From assembly GCA_052084925.1 (NCBI GenBank), contig JBQDEV010000004.1:62001-126000 (forward strand): a stretch of DNA of 64,000 bases. Reading direction: 5' to 3'. The notes below the pieces were generated by a model. That model was not told where the DNA came from. It did no database searches and worked only from the letters and a program-made list of their open reading frames with translations. The translations under genes were made by a program, and so were the position numbers. Source of the DNA: CmP2 sp052084925. Lineage in GTDB: Bacteria > Actinomycetota > Actinomycetes > Actinomycetales > Micrococcaceae. Shown piece by piece: positions 46,441 through 54,711 of the stretch (within the stretch, counting starts at the first letter, position 1; the number at the start of each line of letters is the position of its first letter).

Positions 46441-47197
46441 CCCGCTGTTTCTGGTCCCGCCCGGTAGCCTCGACGGCCTCTCGGTCGCCGGGCAGGTCGT
46501 GCTCGGTCCCACTGAGTCGTCCCACGCGGTGAAGGCCATGCGTCTCCAGGTCGGCGAGCCCGTGGTGGTCGCAGACGGTCGGGGAGAATACGCCCGGGGC
46601 GAGGTTGCCGATGCGTCTACCTCGGCGATGGGGGTGACTATCCACGAGCGGGGCCGCACCGCCGAACCGCATCCTCGCATCGTACTGGTGCAGGCGCTGG
46701 CCAAAGGCGACCGGGATCTGCTGGGCATCCAAACTGCCACTGAGGTAGGTGTCGACGCGGTCATCCCCTGGCAAGCGCAGCGTTCCGTGGTGCGGTTGAA
46801 GTCCGACAAGATCGACAAGACCCTGGCCAAATGGTCCTCGAGCCTGGCCACGGCGGCGAAGCAGGCGCGACGCACGCGCGTGCCCGAGCTGCGCGAGCCA
46901 CTCAACGGAACCGACGTCGTCCGGCTCGTCGGTCCTGGCGCGATCGTGCTGGTGCTCGACGAGAACGCCGCGGACTCCGTGGCCACAGCACTGGACGGAA
47001 TCGATGACGCGAGGCTCTCCGCCTCTGACGATCTCGTGCTGGTCGTTGGACCCGAGGGCGGTATCAGTAACGCAGAACTGACTGCCCTGGTCGAGGCCGG
47101 GGCGCACCCTGTCCGAATGGGTGATCACGTCATGCGTTCTTCGACCGCGGGTCCCGTCGCCGTCGCACTTGTCCAACAGCTGTTGTCCCGTTGGTGA
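46433..47197 (+). CDS. rsmE: 16S rRNA m3U1498 methyltransferase RsmE
   Basis: 254 aa from GTG 46433 overlapping the dnaJ end. A SPOUT-fold methyltransferase that methylates U1498 in the decoding region. The knotted SAM site is LVLVVGPEGGISNAELTALV followed by RMGDHVMRSSTAGPVAV, where the conserved LR/RSSTA motif sits. It is translationally coupled to dnaJ, a usual actinobacterial arrangement. Confidence 0.95.
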   Translation: MTDPLFLVPPGSLDGLSVAGQVVLGPTESSHAVKAMRLQVGEPVVVADGRGEYARGEVADASTSAMGVTIHERGRTAEPHPRIVLVQALAKGDRDLLGIQTATEVGVDAVIPWQAQRSVVRLKSDKIDKTLAKWSSSLATAAKQARRTRVPELREPLNGTDVVRLVGPGAIVLVLDENAADSVATALDGIDDARLSASDDLVLVVGPEGGISNAELTALVEAGAHPVRMGDHVMRSSTAGPVAVALVQQLLSRW

Positions 47198-47207
47198 TCG
47201 CCCGGGA

Positions 47208-47213
47208 TAAACT
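47208..47213 (+). promoter_or_regulatory. Candidate phoH promoter
   Basis: TAAACT (47208-47213) lies in the 85-nt gap before phoH, with TTGTCC at 47183-47188 as a possible -35 box at 19-nt spacing. Confidence 0.35.
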
Positions 47214-47268
47214 GGGCTGACCACGGGATGACGATGCCCGAACACACCCGCCCCATCACCCGAGGGAG

Positions 47269-47286
47269 ATGACCCGTCCACAGTGA
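47269..47286 (+). other. Five-codon ORF overlapping the phoH start
   Basis: ATG-ACC-CGT-CCA-CAG-TGA ends at 47286 and overlaps the phoH GTG (47283) as GTGA. GAGGGAG lies directly before the ATG. It could couple initiation of phoH; it may equally be chance. Confidence 0.3.
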
Positions 47287-48359
47287 CTGATCTGGAAGAG
47301 CCAGCGTCCGCCGATGACGAGATCAGCATCAGCTTTTCGTCCGCCGACGCCATGATCCGCACGTTCGGTCCACAAGACCTGCTGCTGCGCGTGCTCGAAG
47401 GCGTCTACCCCGGACTCAAGCTCTCGGTGCGTGGCGAGACCCTCACCGTGACCGGTCCGACGTCGTTCGTGCGCCAGACCGAGACCATCGTGGACGAACT
47501 CCACGGGACGGCTCAATCCGGAGTGACCGTGTCCGCCGATGTTATCGAGCAGACGGTCTCCTCCGTGCGCCAGGCCGCCACTCCCGCGAGTGCAGAACCA
47601 CGTCGAGGGACGGAGTCGATCGTCTCCTCGCGGGGACGGAAAATCCGTCCGAAGACGGTCAACCAGCAGCAGTACGTCGAGGCCATCGACCACAACACCG
47701 TGATCTTCGGTCTCGGCCCAGCCGGCACCGGCAAGACCTATTTAGCGATGGCCAAGGCGGTGCAGGCACTGCAGGCTCGAGAGGTGAACCGGATCATCCT
47801 CACCCGTCCCGCCGTGGAAGCAGGGGAGTCGCTGGGCTATCTGCCGGGCTCTCTGAATGAGAAGATCGACCCCTACCTGCGGCCGCTGTACGACGCCCTG
47901 CACGACATGATCGAGCCGGAATCCATCCCTCATCTGATGGAGGCCGGAACCATCGAGGTCGCCCCCCTCGCGTACATGCGCGGGCGAACCCTCAACGACG
48001 CGTTCATCATTCTCGACGAGGCTCAGAACACCACCGGCGAGCAGATGAAGATGTTCCTCACTCGCCTCGGATTCAACTCCCACATGGTGATCACCGGCGA
48101 CACCTCCCAGGTCGATCTGCCGCGCAACACGGATTCCGGTCTGGCCCAGGCCGTGGACTATCTGGAAGGCATTGGCGACATCGCGGTGGTCCGACTCACC
48201 AGCTCCGATGTGGTGCGTCATCGACTCGTCTCCAAGATCGTCGACGCCTACCAGGAACAGCAAGACCTGCGCGGCCTCGGAGCGAGCCGCCCCACGCATG
48301 GGCCCCGCAACACGCGTCGCCGGTCCGGACAGGAACGAGGAGGATCCCATGGCGGTTGA
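47283..48359 (+). CDS. phoH: PhoH-like ATPase
   Basis: 358 aa. The P-loop is LGPAGTGKTYLAMAKAV (nt about 47712), Walker B is FIILDEAQNTTGEQMKMFL, and GDTSQVDLP follows; the fold is a RecA-like ATPase found in RNA metabolism (PhoH/YbeZ group). The first 110 residues contain a domain that resembles a KH-like fold (PGLKLSVRGETLTVTGPTSF). It precedes ybeY, its known partner in 16S rRNA processing; the two overlap by 11 nt. The GTG at 47283 is 14 nt from the nearest ribosome binding site, which is unusual. Confidence 0.94.
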   Translation: MTDLEEPASADDEISISFSSADAMIRTFGPQDLLLRVLEGVYPGLKLSVRGETLTVTGPTSFVRQTETIVDELHGTAQSGVTVSADVIEQTVSSVRQAATPASAEPRRGTESIVSSRGRKIRPKTVNQQQYVEAIDHNTVIFGLGPAGTGKTYLAMAKAVQALQAREVNRIILTRPAVEAGESLGYLPGSLNEKIDPYLRPLYDALHDMIEPESIPHLMEAGTIEVAPLAYMRGRTLNDAFIILDEAQNTTGEQMKMFLTRLGFNSHMVITGDTSQVDLPRNTDSGLAQAVDYLEGIGDIAVVRLTSSDVVRHRLVSKIVDAYQEQQDLRGLGASRPTHGPRNTRRRSGQERGGSHGG

Positions 48360-48819
48360 GATTCTGAACGAGACCGACGAGGCCGTCGATATCGAGGCGC
48401 TGCGTCGACTGTGCGCATTCCTCTATGAGGCTCTCCACTTGCATCCGGACGCCGAGCTGTCGGTGATCTGCGTCGACGACGCGGCGATGGAGCAACTCCA
48501 CCTCGAATGGATGGACCTGCCGGATGCCACCGACGTCATGAGTTTCCCCATGGACGAGTTGCGTCCGGGTACGGCCGCGCAGCCGACTGAGGGTCTGCTC
48601 GGCGACATCGTGATCTGCCCCACCGTCGCTGCCCAGCAGGCGGGACGCATGGGACATTCCACCGACGACGAGGTGCTGCTGCTGGCGACGCACGGCATGC
48701 TTCACCTCTTGGGATTCGACCACGAGGAGCCCGAGGAGAAGCAGCAAATGTTCGCCCTGCAGCACGAATTGCTCACCGCGTTCCTGGGCCGTCCGGCCCC
48801 CAGCCCCACGGAGACCTGA
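48349..48819 (+). CDS. ybeY: Endoribonuclease YbeY
   Basis: 156 aa. A metal-dependent RNase that matures the 3' end of 16S rRNA and contributes to ribosome quality control. The zinc motif HGMLHLLGFDHEE (three His) is intact. The start is ATG 48349 with AGGAGG; the upstream open frame belongs to the phoH region. Overlaps phoH by 11 nt and precedes corC by 3 nt. Confidence 0.96.
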   Translation: MAVEILNETDEAVDIEALRRLCAFLYEALHLHPDAELSVICVDDAAMEQLHLEWMDLPDATDVMSFPMDELRPGTAAQPTEGLLGDIVICPTVAAQQAGRMGHSTDDEVLLLATHGMLHLLGFDHEEPEEKQQMFALQHELLTAFLGRPAPSPTET

Positions 48820-48822
48820 GCG

Positions 48823-50163
48823 ATGCCCCTGACCCCCATCGCGATGGCGCTGCTGCTCCTCTTCTTCCTTGGGCTGAGCTGGGTGCTCTCCGTGGCAGAG
48901 ACCGGCCTGTCCTACATCTCGCGCAAACAGGCGGAAGGCATCCTGCTGCGCCGGCCCAAGAGTCCCGTGCTGACAGTGATGGACCGGCTGCCCGAACACC
49001 TGCACGCCCTGCGATTCTGGCGACTCTTCACCGAAACCACCGCCGCGGTGCTGGTAGCGCTGCTGCTCGACTACTTCCTGGTGAACGCGTGGCTGTCCGC
49101 GGCCGTGGCCACGGTCGCCATGGCGGTGGTGTGCCTGCTGCTCGTAGTTTGGTCTCCCCGCACCGTCGGGGCCCGCTGGGAAGTCTCCTCCGTGGCGCTC
49201 ACCGCACGGCTCGTGCGCATCCTCACCGCGGTGTTGGGCCCCTTACCCGCGAAATTCGCCGCCCCTGGGTTCAGCACCATGGACGACGAGGAAGAGAACG
49301 CGGAAATGGAGGAGCGCCACTTCCGCGAGTATGTCTCCCGCGCCAACGACAACGACGTCCTCGAAGACGCCGAAGCCGAGCTGATCCAGTCCGTGTTCGA
49401 TATGGGTGACACCATCGTGCGCGGCGTGATGGTGCCGCGCACCGACCTCATCACCGTGGAGTTGGGCACCTCCCTCGAGGACACGATGAACCTCTTCCTG
49501 CGCTCGGGCACCTCCCGCATGCCCTTGATCGGGGAAGACGCCGACGATGTGCGTGGCATCGTCTACCTCAAGGACGTTGCCAGGGCCCTGCACACCCGCC
49601 GATTGGACCCGCTGACCCCGATCGACGACCTGGTCCGCACCGTACGCTTCGTCCCCGAGTCGAAGACCGTCTCCGTGCTGCTGCAGGAGCTCCAGCGCGA
49701 GTCCACCCATATCGCCATCGTCGTCGACGAATACGGCGGCACTGCCGGACTGGTCACTCTGGAAGACCTCATCGAGGAGATCGTGGGCGAGATCTCGGAT
49801 GAATACGACCGCCAGGACGCACCCGACATCACCCCCGTGGTGCAAGGGGAATTCCTGATCAACGCACGCATGAACGTCGGCGACTTCGCCGAAGCCTTCG
49901 ACGTCGATCTCGAAGACGACGACGACGTGGATACCGTGGGCGGGTTGCTGGCCAAACACCTCGGCCGGGTTCCGATCGAGGGCTCCGAGGTGATGATCGG
50001 TGCTTTGCGCCTGCGTGTGGACGACCTTCAGGGTCGCCGAAACCGGGTCTCCACCATCCGCCTGTGGCTCGGCAACCGCTCCGGTCGGGCTGCGCATTCG
50101 GAACACGAGCACCACATGAACACCGAGGATTCCCCGCATCTCGCCACCCAGGAGGAACGATGA
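48823..50163 (+). CDS. CorC/HlyC-type CNNM membrane protein with CBS pair
   Basis: 446 aa. Layout: DUF21 (CNNM) membrane domain with about three or four helices in residues 1-150, a linker rich in Glu, a CBS pair (MVPRTDLITVELGTSLED through YGGTAGLVTLEDLIEEIVG), and the C-terminal CorC_HlyC domain (EGSEVMIGALRLRVD). The family takes part in Mg2+/Co2+ homeostasis or efflux. The hemolysin name is historical and not meant literally. Conserved linkage ybeY-corC-era. Its stop overlaps the era ATG. Confidence 0.93.
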   Translation: MPLTPIAMALLLLFFLGLSWVLSVAETGLSYISRKQAEGILLRRPKSPVLTVMDRLPEHLHALRFWRLFTETTAAVLVALLLDYFLVNAWLSAAVATVAMAVVCLLLVVWSPRTVGARWEVSSVALTARLVRILTAVLGPLPAKFAAPGFSTMDDEEENAEMEERHFREYVSRANDNDVLEDAEAELIQSVFDMGDTIVRGVMVPRTDLITVELGTSLEDTMNLFLRSGTSRMPLIGEDADDVRGIVYLKDVARALHTRRLDPLTPIDDLVRTVRFVPESKTVSVLLQELQRESTHIAIVVDEYGGTAGLVTLEDLIEEIVGEISDEYDRQDAPDITPVVQGEFLINARMNVGDFAEAFDVDLEDDDDVDTVGGLLAKHLGRVPIEGSEVMIGALRLRVDDLQGRRNRVSTIRLWLGNRSGRAAHSEHEHHMNTEDSPHLATQEER

Positions 50164-51116
50164 CCCTGTCCGCTGAATTCCCCGAGAACTACCGGGCAGG
50201 ATTCGTCTCCCTGGTCGGGCGGCCGAACGCCGGAAAATCCACGCTGACCAATGCTCTGGTGGGTCAGAAGGTCGCCATCACCTCCTCCAAGCCGCAGACG
50301 ACACGGCATACCATCCGCGGCATCGTGCACCGCCCGGAGTTCCAGCTCATCCTGGTCGACACCCCGGGCATCCATCGCCCGCGCACACTGCTCGGTGAGC
50401 GTCTCAACGACCTCGTCGAGGCGACGCTGGCCGAAATGGATGCCGTCGGACTGTGCATTCCCGCCGATGAGAAGATCGGACCCGGCGATCGCTATATCGG
50501 GGAGCAGCTGGCCGGCCTGAACCGCACCCCGGTCATTGCCTTCGTCACCAAGACGGACAAGGTGGGCCCGGCCGCGCTGACCGAGCAACTGCTCGCGGTG
50601 CAGCGGCTCGGCGAGGAACTGCTGCCGGAATCCAGCGGTGACGGCGGATTCGCCGACATCGTTCCGGTCTCCGCCGTGAAGGATCACCAGGTCGACGTCG
50701 TCGCCGATGTTCTCGCCCAGCACCTACCGGCCTCCCCTCCCCTCTATCCGGACGGCGAGCTCACCGACGAGCCAGATCACGTTCTTGTGGCCGAGCTGAT
50801 CCGTGAGGCAGCCCTGGAGGATGTGCGCGACGAGCTGCCGCACTCTGTCGCAGTGGTGGTGGAAGACATGCAACCGCGCGAAGACCGCCCCGAGGACCGG
50901 CCCCTGGTCGACATCTGGGCGCAGATCTATGTGGAGCGTGATTCGCAGAAGGGCATCATCATCGGAAAGAAGGGAACGCGTCTGCGCGCCATCGGTGCAC
51001 AGGCACGCACCAATATCGAGCGACTGCTGGGCACACCGGTATACCTGGATCTGCGCGTCAAAGTGGCCAAGGAGTGGCAACGCGACCCGAAGCAACTCAA
51101 TAGGCTCGGCTTCTGA
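50160..51116 (+). CDS. era: GTPase Era
   Basis: 318 aa from ATG 50160, overlapping the preceding stop as ATGA, with AGGAGG upstream. It binds the 3' end of 16S rRNA and is essential for 30S maturation. G motifs: G1 GRPNAGKST, G2 TTRHTIRG, G3 DTPGIH, G4 TKTDK. The C-terminal KH domain has IIIGKKGTRLRAIGAQAR. Together with ybeY and phoH it forms a ribosome-maturation cluster. Confidence 0.97.
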   Translation: MTLSAEFPENYRAGFVSLVGRPNAGKSTLTNALVGQKVAITSSKPQTTRHTIRGIVHRPEFQLILVDTPGIHRPRTLLGERLNDLVEATLAEMDAVGLCIPADEKIGPGDRYIGEQLAGLNRTPVIAFVTKTDKVGPAALTEQLLAVQRLGEELLPESSGDGGFADIVPVSAVKDHQVDVVADVLAQHLPASPPLYPDGELTDEPDHVLVAELIREAALEDVRDELPHSVAVVVEDMQPREDRPEDRPLVDIWAQIYVERDSQKGIIIGKKGTRLRAIGAQARTNIERLLGTPVYLDLRVKVAKEWQRDPKQLNRLGF

Positions 51117-51127
51117 CTCGTCAGTGC

Positions 51128-51133
51128 TAGGCT
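51128..51133 (+). promoter_or_regulatory. -10 box of the leuA leader transcript
   Basis: TAGGCT lies 11 nt after the era stop and ends 6 nt before an ATG. The transcript should start at this ATG and be leaderless. Confidence 0.6.
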
Positions 51134-51139
51134 GTGATC

Positions 51140-51244
51140 ATGCGTACATGGAAGAGCTCATCGATGAGCCAGCGCCGCGGATTCTCCTCGGCGCTACTAC
51201 TTCTATGCTGCCGCAACGGGGCCGAACAGCGGACGTCGATCTAG
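51140..51244 (+). CDS. leuA leader peptide with four consecutive Leu codons
   Basis: 34 codons, not large enough to be found by ORF length. It encodes MRTWKSSSMSQRRGFSSALL followed by LLCCRNGAEQRTSI and a TAG at 51242-51244. The four Leu codons (51194-51205) are CTA-CTA-CTT-CTA; CTA is rare in this G+C-rich genome, so the ribosome should be sensitive to charged tRNA-Leu. The leader is leaderless and precedes leuA by 150 nt. A Leu-rich leader before leuA is the signature of translation-coupled attenuation, predicted for other actinobacteria. The peptide is read from the sequence; control is inferred. Confidence 0.75.
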   Translation: MRTWKSSSMSQRRGFSSALLLLCCRNGAEQRTSI

Positions 51245-51289
51245 CGCGTCGCGACTCCATCACGATGGAGGGGCCGATCCCCGTTGCGG
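51211..51289 (+). promoter_or_regulatory. Attenuator stem paired across the leuA leader
   Basis: CCGCAACGGGG (51211-51221) pairs perfectly with CCCCGTTGCGG (51279-51289), 11 bp. The 5' arm begins 6 nt after the last Leu codon, within the footprint of a ribosome stalled there, so stalling would open it. A competing small hairpin, GGGG-CCGAT-CCCC (51270-51282), uses part of the 3' arm. Which fold is the anti-terminator could not be decided by reading alone. Confidence 0.6.
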
Positions 51290-51310
51290 AGAACGTTTCA
51301 CGGCCTGCCC

Positions 51311-51337
51311 GGCATCACGGCGAACCATCCCGATGCC
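51311..51337 (+). terminator. Possible attenuator terminator before leuA
   Basis: GGCATC (51311-51316) pairs with GATGCC (51332-51337), followed by a weak T-rich run ATTTCTT at 51342-51348. Stem is only 6 bp with a 15-nt loop, so this is weak evidence. Confidence 0.3.
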
Positions 51338-51394
51338 AGCACATTTCTTGACCGGTGAATAACCTTCACCTGGAACGAAAGGCAGGAATCCTCC

Positions 51395-53140
51395 ATGCGC
51401 AACTACCAGAAGCCCTCGGGCATGAACTTCAGCAAGTACGTCCCCTTCCAGGACCAGATCACCGTCGATCTTCCTGATCGGACCTGGCCGGACCGGGTGA
51501 TCACCGAGGCCCCGCGCTGGTGCGCGGTTGATCTGCGTGACGGAAACCAGGCCCTCATCGACCCGATGGGACCCGAACGCAAACTGCGGATGTTCGAGCT
51601 GCTCGTGAAGATGGGGTATAAGGAGATCGAGGTCGGGTTCCCCTCCGCATCCCAAACCGACTTCGACTTCGTGCGTGACCTCATCGAGCAGGATCGGATT
51701 CCCGAGGATGTCACCATCCAGGTGCTGACCCAGTCCCGTGAACACCTCATCGAGCGCACCTACGAGGCGATCGAAGGTTGCCACCGCGCCATCGTCCACC
51801 TCTACAACTCCACCTCCGTGCTGCAACGCAAAGTCGTGTTCCGCCAGGACATGGACGGCATCGTCGACATCGCCACCCAGGGGGCTCGGTTGTGCCGCAA
51901 ATATGAGGAACAGCTCACCGACACGGAGATCATCTACCAGTATTCTCCGGAGTCCTTCACCGGGACCGAGCTCGACTTCGCGGCGCGCATCTCCACCGAG
52001 GTGGCCCACATCCTCGAGGCCTCGGTCGACCGTCAGATGATCCTCAACCTGCCCGCGACCGTCGAAATGGCGACGCCGAATGTCTACGCCGACTCCATCG
52101 AGTGGATGCACAGGAACCTGGAGAATCGCGACGGCATCATCCTCTCCCTGCACCCGCACAATGATCGCGGCACCGGGGTCGCAGCAGCTGAACTCGGCTA
52201 TTTGGCAGGGGCCGATCGTATCGAAGGCTGCCTGTTCGGCAACGGTGAGCGCACCGGCAACGTCGACCTGGTGACACTCGGTATGAACCTGTTCAGCCAG
52301 GGCATCGACCCGATGATCGACTTCAGCAACATGGATGAGATCCGCCGCACCGCCGAGTACGCCACCCAGCTGCGCGTCCACGAGCGCTCGCCCTGGGCGG
52401 GTGACCTGGTCTTTACCGCGTTCTCGGGCTCACACCAGGACGCCATCAAGAAGGGATTCGAAGCGCTGGAGGCCGAGGCCGTCGCAACCGGCACCACGGT
52501 CGACAACGTCACCTGGGGCGTGCCTTACCTGCCGATCGATCCCAAGGACATCGGACGCAGCTACGAGGCCGTGATCCGGGTGAACTCGCAGTCCGGCAAG
52601 GGTGGAGTGGCCTACCTGCTCAAGTCTGAGCACAACCTCGATCTGCCACGCCGGGCGCAGATTGAGTTCTCCCAGGTCGTTCAGGATCACACCGATGGCC
52701 AGGGTGGCGAAGTAACCGGAGAACAGCTGTGGGGGATCTTCTGCAAGGAGTACCTCCCCTCGGACAACGGTGACGAGCGCTGGGGTCGCTACGCGCTGCG
52801 CCAGGCCACCAGCACCGCCACCGAGGACGGCACCTACACGATGAACGTGGAAATGGACGTCGACGGCGAGATCGTCACCCGACATGGCGAAGGCAATGGC
52901 CCGATCGACGCCTTCGTGCGGCTGTTCGGCCAGGCTGGCACCGATGTGCGAGTGCTTGACTACTCTGAGCATGCCCTGAGCGAGGGTGGTTCAGCTATGG
53001 CGGCCGCTTATGTCGAATGTGCCGTGGGTGATCGCGTGCTGTGGGGCATCGGTCTGGACCACAACACCACGACGGCGTCTTTGAAAGCTGTGGTTTCTGC
53101 TGTGAACCGGGCCATCCGGGACGAGAGCATCGGGGCCTGA
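51395..53140 (+). CDS. leuA: 2-Isopropylmalate synthase
   Basis: 581 aa. It condenses acetyl-CoA and 2-oxoisovalerate, the first step of leucine synthesis. The longer LeuA type found in actinobacteria: catalytic RDGNQALIDPM, metal-binding HPHNDRGTG with the two His, GCLFGNGERTGN, and a C-terminal regulatory domain that binds leucine for feedback. The ATG follows a moderate AAAGGCAGGA site. The other leu genes are not in the window. Position between era and recO is usual in Micrococcaceae. Confidence 0.97.
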   Translation: MRNYQKPSGMNFSKYVPFQDQITVDLPDRTWPDRVITEAPRWCAVDLRDGNQALIDPMGPERKLRMFELLVKMGYKEIEVGFPSASQTDFDFVRDLIEQDRIPEDVTIQVLTQSREHLIERTYEAIEGCHRAIVHLYNSTSVLQRKVVFRQDMDGIVDIATQGARLCRKYEEQLTDTEIIYQYSPESFTGTELDFAARISTEVAHILEASVDRQMILNLPATVEMATPNVYADSIEWMHRNLENRDGIILSLHPHNDRGTGVAAAELGYLAGADRIEGCLFGNGERTGNVDLVTLGMNLFSQGIDPMIDFSNMDEIRRTAEYATQLRVHERSPWAGDLVFTAFSGSHQDAIKKGFEALEAEAVATGTTVDNVTWGVPYLPIDPKDIGRSYEAVIRVNSQSGKGGVAYLLKSEHNLDLPRRAQIEFSQVVQDHTDGQGGEVTGEQLWGIFCKEYLPSDNGDERWGRYALRQATSTATEDGTYTMNVEMDVDGEIVTRHGEGNGPIDAFVRLFGQAGTDVRVLDYSEHALSEGGSAMAAAYVECAVGDRVLWGIGLDHNTTTASLKAVVSAVNRAIRDESIGA

Positions 53141-53201
53141 GTCGGCACGGTCACGGGGCGGCGGGTACGCCGCGAACAGCTATCGCACCGAAGGGCTGGT
53201 C

Positions 53202-53909
53202 TTGCGCACCTACAAGCTGGGTGAGGCCGACCGGATCGTCGTGCTCCTCACCGCTGATCACGGTCAGATTCGGGCCGTGGCCAAAGGAGTGCGGCGCGCG
53301 TCGTCCAAGTTCGGCTCAACCCTGGAACCGTTCATGCACAGTCGGCTGCAGGTCATCCGCGGCCGCAGCCTCGATATCGTCTCGCAGACCCAACTGCTGC
53401 ACTCCTATGGTTCCGCGGTTGCCGCGGACTACGATTCCTACGGGGCGGCGTCGGCCATGGTGGAGACCGCCGAACGTCTCACCACGGCCGACGTCGACGC
53501 CGCGGCCGCCGCGCCGCAGTTCCGGCTGCTTCACGGGGCGCTGGCCTCCCTGGCCCGAGGAGATCATGCTCCGCGGATCGCCCTGAACTCGTATATCCTC
53601 AGAGCGCTCTCTACCGCCGGCTGGGCGCCGTCATTCACCGAGTGTTCCCGGTGTGGACGAGAGGGCCCACACCGGTCAGTGAACATCAGCCTCGGGGGAG
53701 TGGTCTGTGACGATTGCCGTCCCTCGGGTTCGCAGACACCGGCGCCGGAGAGCATCCGGCTACTGGCGGCGCTGCTCGCAGGGGACTGGGCGATTGCCGA
53801 TGCCAGCGAGAAGATTCATCAGAAAGAGGCCGCTGGCATCGTGGAACGGTACTTACAATTCCATGTAGAGAAGAACCTGCGTTCACTGTCCGTGATGGAC
53901 CAGACCTGA
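53202..53909 (+). CDS. recO: DNA repair protein RecO, start unclear
   Basis: At least 235 aa. It binds single-stranded DNA and helps RecR load RecA. The N-terminal OB fold is LRTYKLGEADRIVVLLTADHG; the zinc site is CSRCGREG with VVCDDC. The TTG at 53202 is the first standard start codon in the frame, but the conserved strand AANSYRTEGLV lies just before it, so translation must begin upstream. Between the in-frame TGA at 53103 and 53202 there is no ATG, GTG or TTG. A non-standard start or a sequence error is likely. It lies between leuA and uppS as in related genomes. Confidence 0.88.
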   Translation: MRTYKLGEADRIVVLLTADHGQIRAVAKGVRRASSKFGSTLEPFMHSRLQVIRGRSLDIVSQTQLLHSYGSAVAADYDSYGAASAMVETAERLTTADVDAAAAAPQFRLLHGALASLARGDHAPRIALNSYILRALSTAGWAPSFTECSRCGREGPHRSVNISLGGVVCDDCRPSGSQTPAPESIRLLAALLAGDWAIADASEKIHQKEAAGIVERYLQFHVEKNLRSLSVMDQT

Positions 53910-53919
53910 AAGCCCCTTC

Positions 53920-54711
53920 ATGACGCCGAAGACACCCCACGAGCCGTACGCGCACCCGGACGGCGCCCAACCGCCGGCGATTCCGGCACGGTTCATCCCG
54001 CAGCACGTGGCGATCGTCATGGACGGAAACGGCCGATGGGCCAACCAGCGCGGACTTCCCCGCGTGGAAGGTCACCGTGCCGGAGAAGCCGCACTGCTCG
54101 ACGTGATGGCCGGTGCGGTGCAGTTGGGAATCAAGTACGTCACCGTTTACGCCTTCTCCACCGAGAACTGGAAGCGTTCCCCGGAAGAGGTGCGCTTCCT
54201 CATGGGCTTCTCCCGAGACGTGCTCCGCCGACAGCGCGACACCCTGGACTCTTGGGGGGTACGCATCCGGTGGAACGGGCGTTCGCCCCGACTATGGTCC
54301 TCCGTGATCAAAGAACTCGAGGTCGCAGAGCAACAGACCAGAGACAATGACCGCTGCCACCTGACGATGTGCGTGAACTACGGGTCACGTGCCGAGATCA
54401 CGGACGCCGTACGCGCCATCGCCGAGAAAGTCGCCGCAGGCGAAATCAGTCCACGCGGCATTAAAGAATCAACGGTCACCGCCCACCTGGACGAGCCTGA
54501 TGTTCCCGATGTGGACTTGTTTCTGCGGACCTCGGGGGAGCAGCGGCTCTCCAATTACCTGCTGTGGCAGTCCGCCTACGCCGAACTGATCTTTCTGGAC
54601 GTGCTCTGGCCTGATGTGGACCGCACGACGCTGTGGAACGCCGTCGAAATCTACGCACGACGTGATCGGCGCTATGGCGGAGCCGTCGATGCGCCCGATC
54701 AGTCCCGCTGA
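53920..54711 (+). CDS. uppS: Isoprenyl (polyprenyl) diphosphate synthase, UppS family
   Basis: 263 aa. A cis-prenyltransferase making the C50-C55 lipid carrier for cell wall synthesis. The motifs are HVAIVMDGNGRWANQRG with the catalytic Asp, GHRAGEAALLDVM, VYAFSTENWKRSPEEV, and DLFLRTSGEQRLSNYLLWQSA. Its ATG has a poor ribosome binding site (GAAAG), and it follows recO by 10 nt. The 3' end overlaps the convergent hydrolase gene by 13 nt. Confidence 0.96.
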   Translation: MTPKTPHEPYAHPDGAQPPAIPARFIPQHVAIVMDGNGRWANQRGLPRVEGHRAGEAALLDVMAGAVQLGIKYVTVYAFSTENWKRSPEEVRFLMGFSRDVLRRQRDTLDSWGVRIRWNGRSPRLWSSVIKELEVAEQQTRDNDRCHLTMCVNYGSRAEITDAVRAIAEKVAAGEISPRGIKESTVTAHLDEPDVPDVDLFLRTSGEQRLSNYLLWQSAYAELIFLDVLWPDVDRTTLWNAVEIYARRDRRYGGAVDAPDQSR

